Positions 16,301 through 25,426 of a stretch of DNA of 64,000 bases are shown here, one piece after another (position 1 is the stretch's first letter; every line of letters starts with the position of its first letter). The notes under the pieces were generated by a model that saw nothing but the letters and a program-made list of their open reading frames with translations, did no database searches and was not told the origin of the DNA. The DNA comes from Butyrivibrio sp. LB2008 (GTDB lineage: Bacteria > Bacillota > Clostridia > Lachnospirales > Lachnospiraceae), in the NCBI RefSeq assembly GCF_000621565.1, contig NZ_KK211308.1, forward strand, positions 1-64,000. The letters run 5' to 3'. Both the position numbers and the translations under genes were made by a program.

Positions 16301-17611
16301 TTATGCTACCTCCCTATCCTCAATTTTTGATACTTCCAAGTTTCTGTTAAATGCGAAGATCACACTTATCAAAATCGTGATCATACCTATTACCGTAAAC
16401 ATCAGTCCATATATGCCATCCGGAGAATCGAGCAGCTTTTTTAATAAAACAGAGCTCTCATATCTTCCCGAAATGCCGTCTCCTATCCATCCTGCAAGCA
16501 AACTCGATACCGGCGTGATACCAAGGACACATGCTCTCCTTATGGAAAAAACTTTTCCCTGATGCTGTATGGGTATCCGCTCCTGCCATATGGTGATATT
16601 TGCTCCCAAAATGATCGGTATTGTTAGGAAATATGCCAGTGTTCCGATTGCAAATATGAAAACGGATTTCACTGCAATCACCACCATTAATATCAATCCA
16701 CCGACGGCATTCAGTGTCAGCATCGACAAGATCCTGTTTTCGGGTACTCCCTTAATTCCCATAATTATGCTGCTTATCATCATTCCGACTCCGCCGCATG
16801 TCATTACCATTCCCAGAGCAAGTGAATTTGATATGACCATTCCGTTTTGCTGATTGAGAATATATACGAGAGGCTGAACTATGATCTCGATAAAGCTGAT
16901 AAAGAAATTGTTAAAGATAAAGAGAATAAGCAAACTTACTATCATCTTATCTTTGAGGATCACTTCAAATCCAAGCTTACAATCTCTGAAAAATTCAGCC
17001 TTATCATCTCCCTTATTTCTGCCCTGTTCGCCGAAATTACAAGGAAGAATCAGTACAAGTGCTATAAAATAACAGATCAGGTCGATCACTATTATCGTTC
17101 CGAGAGAGGTGCTGTAAAACAGCATTCCTCCCAGAAGCGGTGATATTATCTTGTTTATCGATTCTCCTACATTCGCAAGCCCGACAGCCTTGCCGTAATC
17201 TTGTTTATCCACCAGCACGCTTATTCCTGCCTGGAATGTAGGTGCCTGGAATGCCGAACATACCGCTTTTACAAGCACCACTGCATAAACAATGAATCTG
17301 TTTAGCATTCCGATATTAAACAATATCATTACCACAAGACTTCCCAGCGCCGCTATTGAATCACTTCCGATGATCACATGCTTTTTATTGGAACGATCTA
17401 TAAGTGAACCAATGAACGGAGCCACTATTATTCCCGGGATATACATAAAGAAATAAAGTATTGTATATTGCGATATTCCGGCATTATTCTCCATGGTGCT
17501 TTTCAGTATGTAGAAGAACAGCGCAAAATCCGTAAGTCCCGATCCGATAAGAGAGACAGCCTGACTTCCGTTTATGACCATAAATCTTTGAAAGCGCTTT
17601 TTTCTCTCCAT
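16301..17611 (-). CDS. MFS transporter, EntS/multidrug type
   Basis: A 436-residue protein with 12 predicted membrane helices. The loop between helices 2 and 3 reads GSLIDRSNKKHVIIGSD, the modified MFS motif A of the MFS_3/EntS group. Relatives export siderophores, macrolides and peptides. Its ATG overlaps the stop of the terminal NRPS gene (TAATG), showing translational coupling. Export of the cluster's product is the natural inference; an ABC exporter elsewhere in the cluster may share the job. Confidence 0.88.
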   Translation of the reverse strand: MERKKRFQRFMVINGSQAVSLIGSGLTDFALFFYILKSTMENNAGISQYTILYFFMYIPGIIVAPFIGSLIDRSNKKHVIIGSDSIAALGSLVVMILFNIGMLNRFIVYAVVLVKAVCSAFQAPTFQAGISVLVDKQDYGKAVGLANVGESINKIISPLLGGMLFYSTSLGTIIVIDLICYFIALVLILPCNFGEQGRNKGDDKAEFFRDCKLGFEVILKDKMIVSLLILFIFNNFFISFIEIIVQPLVYILNQQNGMVISNSLALGMVMTCGGVGMMISSIIMGIKGVPENRILSMLTLNAVGGLILMVVIAVKSVFIFAIGTLAYFLTIPIILGANITIWQERIPIQHQGKVFSIRRACVLGITPVSSLLAGWIGDGISGRYESSVLLKKLLDSPDGIYGLMFTVIGMITILISVIFAFNRNLEVSKIEDREVA

Positions 17612-20600
17612 TACGCATGTTTCCTTTCATTGGTCGCAGGGAAATATCCTTCTTCCACGAAGTAATCTCTAAGTTCCCTTATCATCTCATCGTCTACACT
17701 GATTCCTTTTTCAAAATCCGGCACATGCTTAACAACGTTATCATTCTTAAACTCCATATATCCGCCTTCAAATGTTCCGTCAGATAACAGCTGCGCCAGA
17801 TGCCTTGCCGAATTGCTTGCGGATGAAATGCGTTCCACCCATTTTTCTCTGCTGAGCTTCTTCATCTCATAGTGATCGGACATAGCTCTTACTATATTTT
17901 TAAGTCCTGTCTTATGATTATTGAAAAGATGATACTGCTTATTCATCTCTCCGCTCTTCATGATCTTCACAACGGCATCGGCAAGAAAATCAACGGGTGT
18001 AAACTCAAATTCGAGATTCTGATCTGGATATACTCCGATCTCGATGCATCCTTTTACAAGTGACCACATAAAGTCTTTTTTCTGACAAGCTCCCGTCTTA
18101 CTATGTCCGGATATTCTTCCCAATCTGTAAATGTTTACCGGAAGGCCCTTGTCTCTTGCCAGGTTGAGCACATTTTCAGCAACCCATTTTGACTGGGTAT
18201 ATCCCATTCTCAGTCCTCTGTATCCCGCAAGCGGCTTGTTTTCTTCGATGATCTGTGTTTCCGAAGTATCTTGCGAAGGTTCGTATACATACAAAGTCGA
18301 AATGAAATGTACCGGCTTTATTCTGTGAAGCATTGCAAACCTTATAATTTCTTTTGTTCCGTATACATTTGCCTTCTTCAGATTCTCATAAGGCTCAAAG
18401 AAATTGACTTTTGCACCGTTGTGAACGATTGTATCCACTTCCCTTGCATATCTGTCGAATTTCTTCTTATCCATACCAAGATAAGGTTTTTCAAGATCAC
18501 CTTTTATTACAACAAGTCTGTCTTCATACTCGTTCTTGTACAGCCTGTACTCACGAAGCGTATCCAGAAGTCTCTTTCTTGCATGTTCTTCATCATTTGC
18601 TCTTACAAGGCAATAAATTGTGGCTTTGGTATCTTCAAGGAGCCTCTGAACCATGAATGCTCCGAAAAATCCCGTTGCTCCCGTAACAAGAATTCTGTTC
18701 ACGTCATTGGTGGGATTCTCTATATTCTCCTCATTTACGATCTCAGGAAGAACCACATCTTTCTCAAGATTCAGTTCTTTTTCAACAGCCTGTGAAGATC
18801 CGCCGAGTTTGTTTTGGATATATTTGCAATTTCCCATTATTGTAGGATTCTCAAATAATTCCTTTAACGGGATCCTCACATCAAAAATATCGTTGAGTGA
18901 GAATATAAGATTGGTCGCAAGAAGTGAATGTCCTCCAAGTCTGAAGAAATCATCATCCGGTTTGATATCCTCGATATGAAGAAGATTTTTCCATACCTTA
19001 GTCACTTCCTGTACGATGTATTCCTCGCACCAGTCTTCTTTATTTACTATTGTTCTTCCGCTCGCGTTGGGCTTTGGAAGTGCTCTGTAATCCGTCTTGC
19101 CGTTTATTGTAAGAGGTATCTTATCGATAAGAACAAATTCGTTGGGAATCATATAATACGGCAGCTTGTCCTGAAGGAACTGTGTTATCTCCTCTACCGC
19201 ACTATACTGAACCTTATACTTAAGAGGTTCTGTTACTTTGAGTGAAGTAACATCGTATCCGTAGCATCTGTTCAAATATTCATCCACCGCACGTCTGTCC
19301 GTTCCCTCTTTGCAGATCACCAGATCAAGGAATCCGGGCACATTGTCAACTCCCACAAAGAGCCTGTATCCTGCTTCCGATACACGTTTTTCGATTTTTT
19401 CAAGTCTCTTGTATGAAAGTCCGTTTCTCTTTCCGGCTTTTATAACCTTCTCAAAACTCTCGACACTTAAGTTTTCATCGGCAACCTTAAGCTTATTAAG
19501 GAATTCCTTTTCATACTCAACTCGCTCATCGGGAACATTGCTGTAATGGATCGCATCTCCTTCAAAATCCATCACATTATCAATATCACCTGACCAGGTT
19601 TTCTTTTCACACTCAAATGCCTGAACCTTGTCATTTCCTTTTTTATCAATTGAAAGAACTACATCATATCTGTACTTCGATAGCTCATTATTGATATCCC
19701 CGTTCTTCGGAGTGATCGATACACCTGAGATTTCCGGGATTCTGTCCAAAAGTTCCCTGAAATACTCTGTTGAAAAAATAAGTTCTTTCTCATTTTCTCT
19801 CTTTGTATCAATATTCTTTTTCAAAGTTGCAATAGTGGCTGTTTTATCCGTGTGAGCAAGTTCAACCGAAAGATAGTACATATCAAGCCTGTTGTAATTT
19901 CTTACATCTCCGACTATTACATTTCCTTTATCTCCCATCTTATCGATTGCGCTGATAAGAGCGTTTTCAAAATAACTGATATCCGGGAAATACTGTGCAA
20001 CAGAATTGATGATCACGGTATCGAATCCGCATTCCGTGCTGTCTTCAAGTTCATCAACCGAAGCATGTAACAGGCTTACATTGTCATAACCAAGCTTGTT
20101 CTGTTCTATAACTCTGTTGTTATAATCTATGGCCTCTTTTGAGATATCGATTCCCAAATATCTGTCCACTCTTCCTGCGATGCTGTGCATTATCATTCCT
20201 GTTCCCACGCCTATCTCCAGAACAGACTTCATAGGAATCTTATCAAGCTTGCCACAGATAGAATCAAGCCACTGTCTCATCTCCGCTGCTGACATCTGCT
20301 TATTGTCATAGGAGTTATTCCATCCGACGATGTTGAAAGCATAATCTTCCACATTGTTATTCTTACTGTAGTTGTGGTTAAACACTTCCTCCGTCTCAAC
20401 GTTGTAATCATCTTTTGCAAGAAGTTTTCCGATGACATTCTTTCTTCTGTCCGCATCCATAGTAAAGTACGAGATTATTCTTGCCTCATCGCCGACCTTA
20501 TCAAGAACGACTATGTTGTCCTTTACTATTTCATTTTCATTTATCTTTTCCTGAATCTCGTTAAGCTCGATCCTAAAGCCTTTGACCTTGACCTGCTCAT

Positions 20601-23298
20601 CGTTTCTTCCGATGTATTCAAGCTCTCCGCCGGGATATCTGACCGCAAGGTCCCCTGTCTTATACAATCTGTCCGCTTTATCGGTAAACGGATTCTGAAT
20701 AAATCTGCTTGCTGTAAGTTCTTCTCTGTTCCAGTATCCCTTGGATACCCCGGCGCCGCCCACATACATCTCTCCGACAACACCGTCCGGAACCATTCTC
20801 ATCTTGTCATCAAGTACATATATCTGAAGGTCTCTTATAGGCATTCCTATGAGACTTCTGCGCTTATCTTTAATCTTCTCCTTATCAAGAACTTCATATG
20901 TTACATGTACGGTTGTCTCTGTGATTCCATACATATTGACAAGTGTGGGATTGGTATCTCCGTATGCATTCATCCACTGCTCAAGCATTCCGAAATCAAG
21001 AGCTTCACCTCCGAAAATAATATATTTAAGGTTCATCTGCTCAACTGTTTCGGGTTCGTACAATCTGTCACACTGAAGAAGTTGTCTGAATGCCGAAGGA
21101 GTCTGATTAAGCACCGTAACCTTCTTTTCAAGCAGGAGCTCAAGGAACGCATCAACCGTTCTGCTTGTCTTATACGGAACAATTACAAGTTCTCCTCCGT
21201 AAAGAAGTGCTCCCCATATTTCCCAGACAGAGAAATCAAAGGCTACCGAATGGAACATTGTCCATACATCCTCGCTTGAAAATCTGTAAAGATTCTCGGT
21301 ATTACTGAATAACCTGAGTACATTGTTATCGCTTATCATTACCCCTTTGGGATTACCCGTAGATCCCGATGTAAATATCATGTAAGCGGTAGCATCATTC
21401 TGTCTTGTACATTCCTTTGAAAGCTCTGATTCTGCCTCTATATCCTTCCGCTTGTCTTCGATATCGATCACAGGCACATTTTTAGGGATCGGAATAGTCT
21501 CTGTCTTTTCTTTATGTCCTATGAGAAGCTTTAACTCTGCATCCTTAACGATGAATTCCATTCGGTCTTTCGGAGCATCGGGATCAAGCGGAACATACGC
21601 ACAGTTGCTCTTTATGACACCGAGAATGCACACGATCATATCAAGCGATCTCTCAAGACAGATACCCACAAATCCCGGCTTATTATCAAGGAAACGATCG
21701 ATATATCTGCTTACTTTGTTTGACTTTCTGTCAAGTTCGTCGTAAGTCATCTCGTCACCGTTACAACTTACTGCGATCTTGTCCGGATAAGCTTTTGCCA
21801 TATTCGCAAATCTCTCAGCTATGCTGCTTTCAGTAAACAGCTTATCTTCTGCAAAAAGAGGATCTGTATTTACTATCACTTTTTCATTGCAGGCAATACT
21901 CTCAACGACTGCATCCGTGTTACCGACCATCTCTTTTAGAATAAGCAGATATTTATCGGCAATAGATCTCACGATCTCGGGATCGAAAATACTCTTTCTG
22001 TATTCAAAATAAAGTCTAAGCTCATCGGCAATCTCCGCAGCATTGAGCAGGATGTCGAATTTTGCGGTGTTGTTCTCAAACATCTTTGTCTCAACACTTA
22101 CTCCGGGTAAGGTTACACTAACATTCTCCGTATTCTGGAGTACGAACATTGTCTGGATTATAGGTGTCTGCTCACCGTATCTCTCCCCCACCACATCCTT
22201 TACAATGTACTCAAAAGGTATATCCTGATTAGAAAAAGCTCCGACAGTTTCTTTCTTTACTTCTGCAAGGAATTCCTTTACGCTCTTCTTTGCATCTACG
22301 CCAATCCTTATAGGCAGTGTATTTACAAAGAATCCGATCAGGTCTTCTACTTCTTTCCTTCTTCTGTTTGCCACGGGAGTTCCGATAACGAGGTCGTTAT
22401 TGCAGCTGTACCTGTTCAAAAGAACCGCGTAAGCCGCAAAAAGAACCATGTAGAGGGTAACTCCGTTATCTGTCGCAAGTTTTTTAAGTGACTCAAGAAG
22501 CTCTTTGTCTGCGAAAAATTCCAGCTTGGAAGCTTCATAAGAATCATCTGCTCCGTTTTGATCTTTCACCTTGATCTCAAGAGACTCGGGTAAAGGAGTC
22601 ATTTTCTTTTTCCAATATTCACACTGGCGGGATACTTTTCCCGACTCAAGGAAATTTTTCTGCCACATTGTATAATCAATGTACTGATACTCGGGCTTTT
22701 CGACATAATAATCACCTTTTAAATATCTCTCGTAATATGTCATAAGCTCTTTTCCAAGGATTCCGAGTGACCAGCCGTCCGAGACGATATGATGCATTAC
22801 CGCAACAAGATAATTGCATTCATCGGATTTTGTAAGAAGAGCCGCCCTGATAAGAAGATCTTTTTCAAGATCAAATGGCTTTGAGATCTCATTTTCTATC
22901 ACTTCGGATATTTCAGCTTCTTCCATTTCGCTGACGTCAACATTCTCAATCTGTACCTCTGAGATTTCCCTGACATGCTGTTTGAGCTCGCCGCTGTCGT
23001 CCATCTTAAAGTTTGTTCTTAAGGATTCATGACGCTCTACAATCTTGGATATGCTGTACATAAGAGCTTCTTTGACTAGTTCACCGTCCATCTTAAGAAC
23101 GATATGCATGTTGTAAGAATCGTCTCCGTCATCAAACTGGTGTAAAAACCACATTCTGTTCTGAGCATATGATAAAGGTGCTTCTTTTTGATTCAAATGA
23201 ACAAAAGCATCTGCGCTTTTTTCGCTATCTTTCTTGATCTTTCCCTTCAAAATACTGTTTAACAGTTCCTGCTTTTTGCTATCTCTTTCAAGTACCAT
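17611..23298 (-). CDS. Terminal NRPS: C-A(Thr)-MT-PCP-reductase
   Basis: An 1895-residue final module. Condensation: about 40-470, with HHIVSDG near 170. Adenylation: from about 500, with TSGSTG near 643. Reading the ten PheA-aligned pocket positions by eye gives D-F-W-N-I-G-M-V-H-K, the classical threonine code. A SAM methyltransferase (LEIGVGTGM near 1030) is inserted between A8 and A9, the place of N-methylating domains. NGKTDYRAL closes A near 1410. PCP Ser is in GGHSLLA near 1456. The C-terminal thioester reductase has TGATGFFG (about 1541) and YTQSK (about 1701, catalytic Tyr/Lys), so release should give an aldehyde or alcohol. There is no TE domain. It overlaps the upstream PKS gene by 11 bases. 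Confidence 0.93.
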   Translation of the reverse strand: MVLERDSKKQELLNSILKGKIKKDSEKSADAFVHLNQKEAPLSYAQNRMWFLHQFDDGDDSYNMHIVLKMDGELVKEALMYSISKIVERHESLRTNFKMDDSGELKQHVREISEVQIENVDVSEMEEAEISEVIENEISKPFDLEKDLLIRAALLTKSDECNYLVAVMHHIVSDGWSLGILGKELMTYYERYLKGDYYVEKPEYQYIDYTMWQKNFLESGKVSRQCEYWKKKMTPLPESLEIKVKDQNGADDSYEASKLEFFADKELLESLKKLATDNGVTLYMVLFAAYAVLLNRYSCNNDLVIGTPVANRRRKEVEDLIGFFVNTLPIRIGVDAKKSVKEFLAEVKKETVGAFSNQDIPFEYIVKDVVGERYGEQTPIIQTMFVLQNTENVSVTLPGVSVETKMFENNTAKFDILLNAAEIADELRLYFEYRKSIFDPEIVRSIADKYLLILKEMVGNTDAVVESIACNEKVIVNTDPLFAEDKLFTESSIAERFANMAKAYPDKIAVSCNGDEMTYDELDRKSNKVSRYIDRFLDNKPGFVGICLERSLDMIVCILGVIKSNCAYVPLDPDAPKDRMEFIVKDAELKLLIGHKEKTETIPIPKNVPVIDIEDKRKDIEAESELSKECTRQNDATAYMIFTSGSTGNPKGVMISDNNVLRLFSNTENLYRFSSEDVWTMFHSVAFDFSVWEIWGALLYGGELVIVPYKTSRTVDAFLELLLEKKVTVLNQTPSAFRQLLQCDRLYEPETVEQMNLKYIIFGGEALDFGMLEQWMNAYGDTNPTLVNMYGITETTVHVTYEVLDKEKIKDKRRSLIGMPIRDLQIYVLDDKMRMVPDGVVGEMYVGGAGVSKGYWNREELTASRFIQNPFTDKADRLYKTGDLAVRYPGGELEYIGRNDEQVKVKGFRIELNEIQEKINENEIVKDNIVVLDKVGDEARIISYFTMDADRRKNVIGKLLAKDDYNVETEEVFNHNYSKNNNVEDYAFNIVGWNNSYDNKQMSAAEMRQWLDSICGKLDKIPMKSVLEIGVGTGMIMHSIAGRVDRYLGIDISKEAIDYNNRVIEQNKLGYDNVSLLHASVDELEDSTECGFDTVIINSVAQYFPDISYFENALISAIDKMGDKGNVIVGDVRNYNRLDMYYLSVELAHTDKTATIATLKKNIDTKRENEKELIFSTEYFRELLDRIPEISGVSITPKNGDINNELSKYRYDVVLSIDKKGNDKVQAFECEKKTWSGDIDNVMDFEGDAIHYSNVPDERVEYEKEFLNKLKVADENLSVESFEKVIKAGKRNGLSYKRLEKIEKRVSEAGYRLFVGVDNVPGFLDLVICKEGTDRRAVDEYLNRCYGYDVTSLKVTEPLKYKVQYSAVEEITQFLQDKLPYYMIPNEFVLIDKIPLTINGKTDYRALPKPNASGRTIVNKEDWCEEYIVQEVTKVWKNLLHIEDIKPDDDFFRLGGHSLLATNLIFSLNDIFDVRIPLKELFENPTIMGNCKYIQNKLGGSSQAVEKELNLEKDVVLPEIVNEENIENPTNDVNRILVTGATGFFGAFMVQRLLEDTKATIYCLVRANDEEHARKRLLDTLREYRLYKNEYEDRLVVIKGDLEKPYLGMDKKKFDRYAREVDTIVHNGAKVNFFEPYENLKKANVYGTKEIIRFAMLHRIKPVHFISTLYVYEPSQDTSETQIIEENKPLAGYRGLRMGYTQSKWVAENVLNLARDKGLPVNIYRLGRISGHSKTGACQKKDFMWSLVKGCIEIGVYPDQNLEFEFTPVDFLADAVVKIMKSGEMNKQYHLFNNHKTGLKNIVRAMSDHYEMKKLSREKWVERISSASNSARHLAQLLSDGTFEGGYMEFKNDNVVKHVPDFEKGISVDDEMIRELRDYFVEEGYFPATNERKHA

Positions 23299-25414
23299 AG
23301 TTTTTCTCCATGTTTAAGTAAGCTTCAACTTCATCCTCATTCATAGATTCAATGAGTTCCGTCAACTTATCGGTTATCAGTTCCGCAAGACTTTCGATTG
23401 TAGGGCAATCAAATAACTCAAAGATCTCAAGCTCTACCATGAATTCGTTTTTCACAGAGGATATCAGTGAGGTTGCCATAAGCGAATGTCCGCCAAGTTC
23501 AAAGAAATCATCCGTAGCACCTATATTCTTTATTCCAAGAAGTTCACTCCAGATATCTGAAAGTCTCTCCTGAACTTCTCCTTCCGGTGCAACATATTCA
23601 TTACCAAGATCGGGTCTTTCATGAAGTTCGACCTTAAATTGTTTTATTTTATTCTCCGGACTTTCTTTCTCTTCAACCTTATCCTCTTTGTTTATGCTGT
23701 AACTCCAATAAGAATTACGCTTGAACGGATATGTCGGAAGTGATACCGTTTTGGCTGTCTTTGTATCAAATTCTTCCTTCCATCCGATCTCATCTCCGTT
23801 TTCCCAATGACTTACTATCTGCTCGATATGCTCATCTGCGCTTCCCGAAATATCTCCGGTACTTCCGTTATCTAGAAATCCTCTGAGTTTTTTGATAAGC
23901 TCATCCGTATCTTTAACAACAAACGCAATGCGCTTTTCAAACGCTTTTCTTCCGCATTGGAGAGTCTTTTCTATATCAGCGATATCCGTTTCTCTGTGCT
24001 CTGAAAGATACTCTGCAAGATTTTCACATGAACTGCGCAGGTCCTGTTCATCTCTTGCCGAGACAGGGATCAGATAACATGATCTGTTTGCGCGCTTAGC
24101 TTCATCCGCTTTAAATTCTTCCATGATCACATGTCCGTTGGTCCCACCTATTCCAAAGGAACTGACTGCTGCCCTGAACGGTATATCCGACTCGTATTTT
24201 TTAAGCTCCGTATTTATGTAAAAAGGCGAATGCTTAAAATCGATCTTGTCATTTTCTTTTTTAAAATTTGTAAGCGGAGGAATCTCTTTGTTATAAACCA
24301 TAAGCGCACTCTTGATGATTCCCGCTATTCCCGATGCCGAATTGAGATGTCCTATGTTCGCTTTAACAGATCCCAAAGCACAGTACTGAGTTTTATCTGT
24401 GTACTCCTCATATACTTTGGAGATCGCTTCAACCTCAATGGGATCTCCCATAATGGTTCCGGTCCCGTGTGCTTCAACATAAGAAATTGTTGCAGGATCG
24501 ATCTCGGCAAATTCCAATGCATCACTGATAACTTCCATCTGTCCGCGTACTCCGGGAGCTGTGTAACCCACTTTATCGTTTCCGTCGTTTCCAACGGCAC
24601 TTCCTCGTATCACCGCATATATCCTGTCATTGTCTTCAATTGCATCCTCAAGACGCTTAAGAACAATGCATCCCACTCCGCTTCCGAAAACAGTACCGTC
24701 GGCATCATTGTCGAAAGGTCTGCAATAGCCATCCTTTGACATTACATTGCCCTTTTCATACATATATCCGACCTTCTGGGGGACATTGATCATTACTCCT
24801 CCCACAAGAGCCGCATCACTCTGATATGTAAGAAGGCTCTGACATGCCATGACAGTTCCCACCATCGAGCTTGAACATGCCGACTGAACTGTAACTGCGG
24901 GGCCCGTGAAGTTCATCCTGTAAGCAATCTTTGTTGCTATATGATCTTTATCCAGACTGTGAAGGACCGCCTTCATTCCTCCTGCCTCTTCAATAAAATT
25001 CGGATTGTTGACCATACTTTGAAGGAAATAACTGCTTGCTCCGGTGCTTGCGAACACCGCAACTTTTCCTCCGATATCGTCTGCATTGTAGCCTGCATCC
25101 TCTACCGCTTCCCAGGCTTTTTCCATGAGAAGCCGCTGCTGAGGATCCATAAATGTAGCTTCTTTTGGATTGATCTTAAAAAAGTCTGCGTCGAATTTAT
25201 CAATATCTTTTATTCCCGAAAATCTGTTGACAAAATTCGGATTATCCACAGTATTTCTGTCCATTCCGGCCTTCACCGAATCTTCAGGCGAAAGCGTCTC
25301 CATACACTCCTTTCCTTCTCTTATGTTTTTCCAGTATTGCCCGATGTTTTCCGCTCCGGGAAATCTGCACGCCATGCCTATAATAGCTATACCGTTTGAT
25401 ACCTCCGTGCTCAT
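23288..25414 (-). CDS. PKS module KS-ACP lacking an acyltransferase
   Basis: A 708-residue module. The KS (about 1-425) is intact: Cys in QSACSSSM (about 179), His in EAHGTGTIMGDP, His in ANIGHLNSASG. A typical KS-AT linker follows, but the AT domain is missing. The sequence passes to a post-AT linker, SLPTYPFKRNSYW (about 555), and then to a carrier domain with GGHSLMA (Ser near 641). It has no KR, DH or ER. It must receive malonyl from another protein, perhaps the AT of the other PKS. The C-terminal charged helix (NEDEVEAYLNMEKNYGT) may be a docking element for the next NRPS. Confidence 0.9.
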   Translation of the reverse strand: MSTEVSNGIAIIGMACRFPGAENIGQYWKNIREGKECMETLSPEDSVKAGMDRNTVDNPNFVNRFSGIKDIDKFDADFFKINPKEATFMDPQQRLLMEKAWEAVEDAGYNADDIGGKVAVFASTGASSYFLQSMVNNPNFIEEAGGMKAVLHSLDKDHIATKIAYRMNFTGPAVTVQSACSSSMVGTVMACQSLLTYQSDAALVGGVMINVPQKVGYMYEKGNVMSKDGYCRPFDNDADGTVFGSGVGCIVLKRLEDAIEDNDRIYAVIRGSAVGNDGNDKVGYTAPGVRGQMEVISDALEFAEIDPATISYVEAHGTGTIMGDPIEVEAISKVYEEYTDKTQYCALGSVKANIGHLNSASGIAGIIKSALMVYNKEIPPLTNFKKENDKIDFKHSPFYINTELKKYESDIPFRAAVSSFGIGGTNGHVIMEEFKADEAKRANRSCYLIPVSARDEQDLRSSCENLAEYLSEHRETDIADIEKTLQCGRKAFEKRIAFVVKDTDELIKKLRGFLDNGSTGDISGSADEHIEQIVSHWENGDEIGWKEEFDTKTAKTVSLPTYPFKRNSYWSYSINKEDKVEEKESPENKIKQFKVELHERPDLGNEYVAPEGEVQERLSDIWSELLGIKNIGATDDFFELGGHSLMATSLISSVKNEFMVELEIFELFDCPTIESLAELITDKLTELIESMNEDEVEAYLNMEKNYGT

Positions 25415-25426
25415 CTATATCCCCCT

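Noticed and set aside
20374-21279. Long plus-strand frame (301 codons) opposite the terminal NRPS gene
   Set aside because: It is antisense to conserved A-domain motifs. The long opening follows from codon bias and no ribosome site or family is evident.
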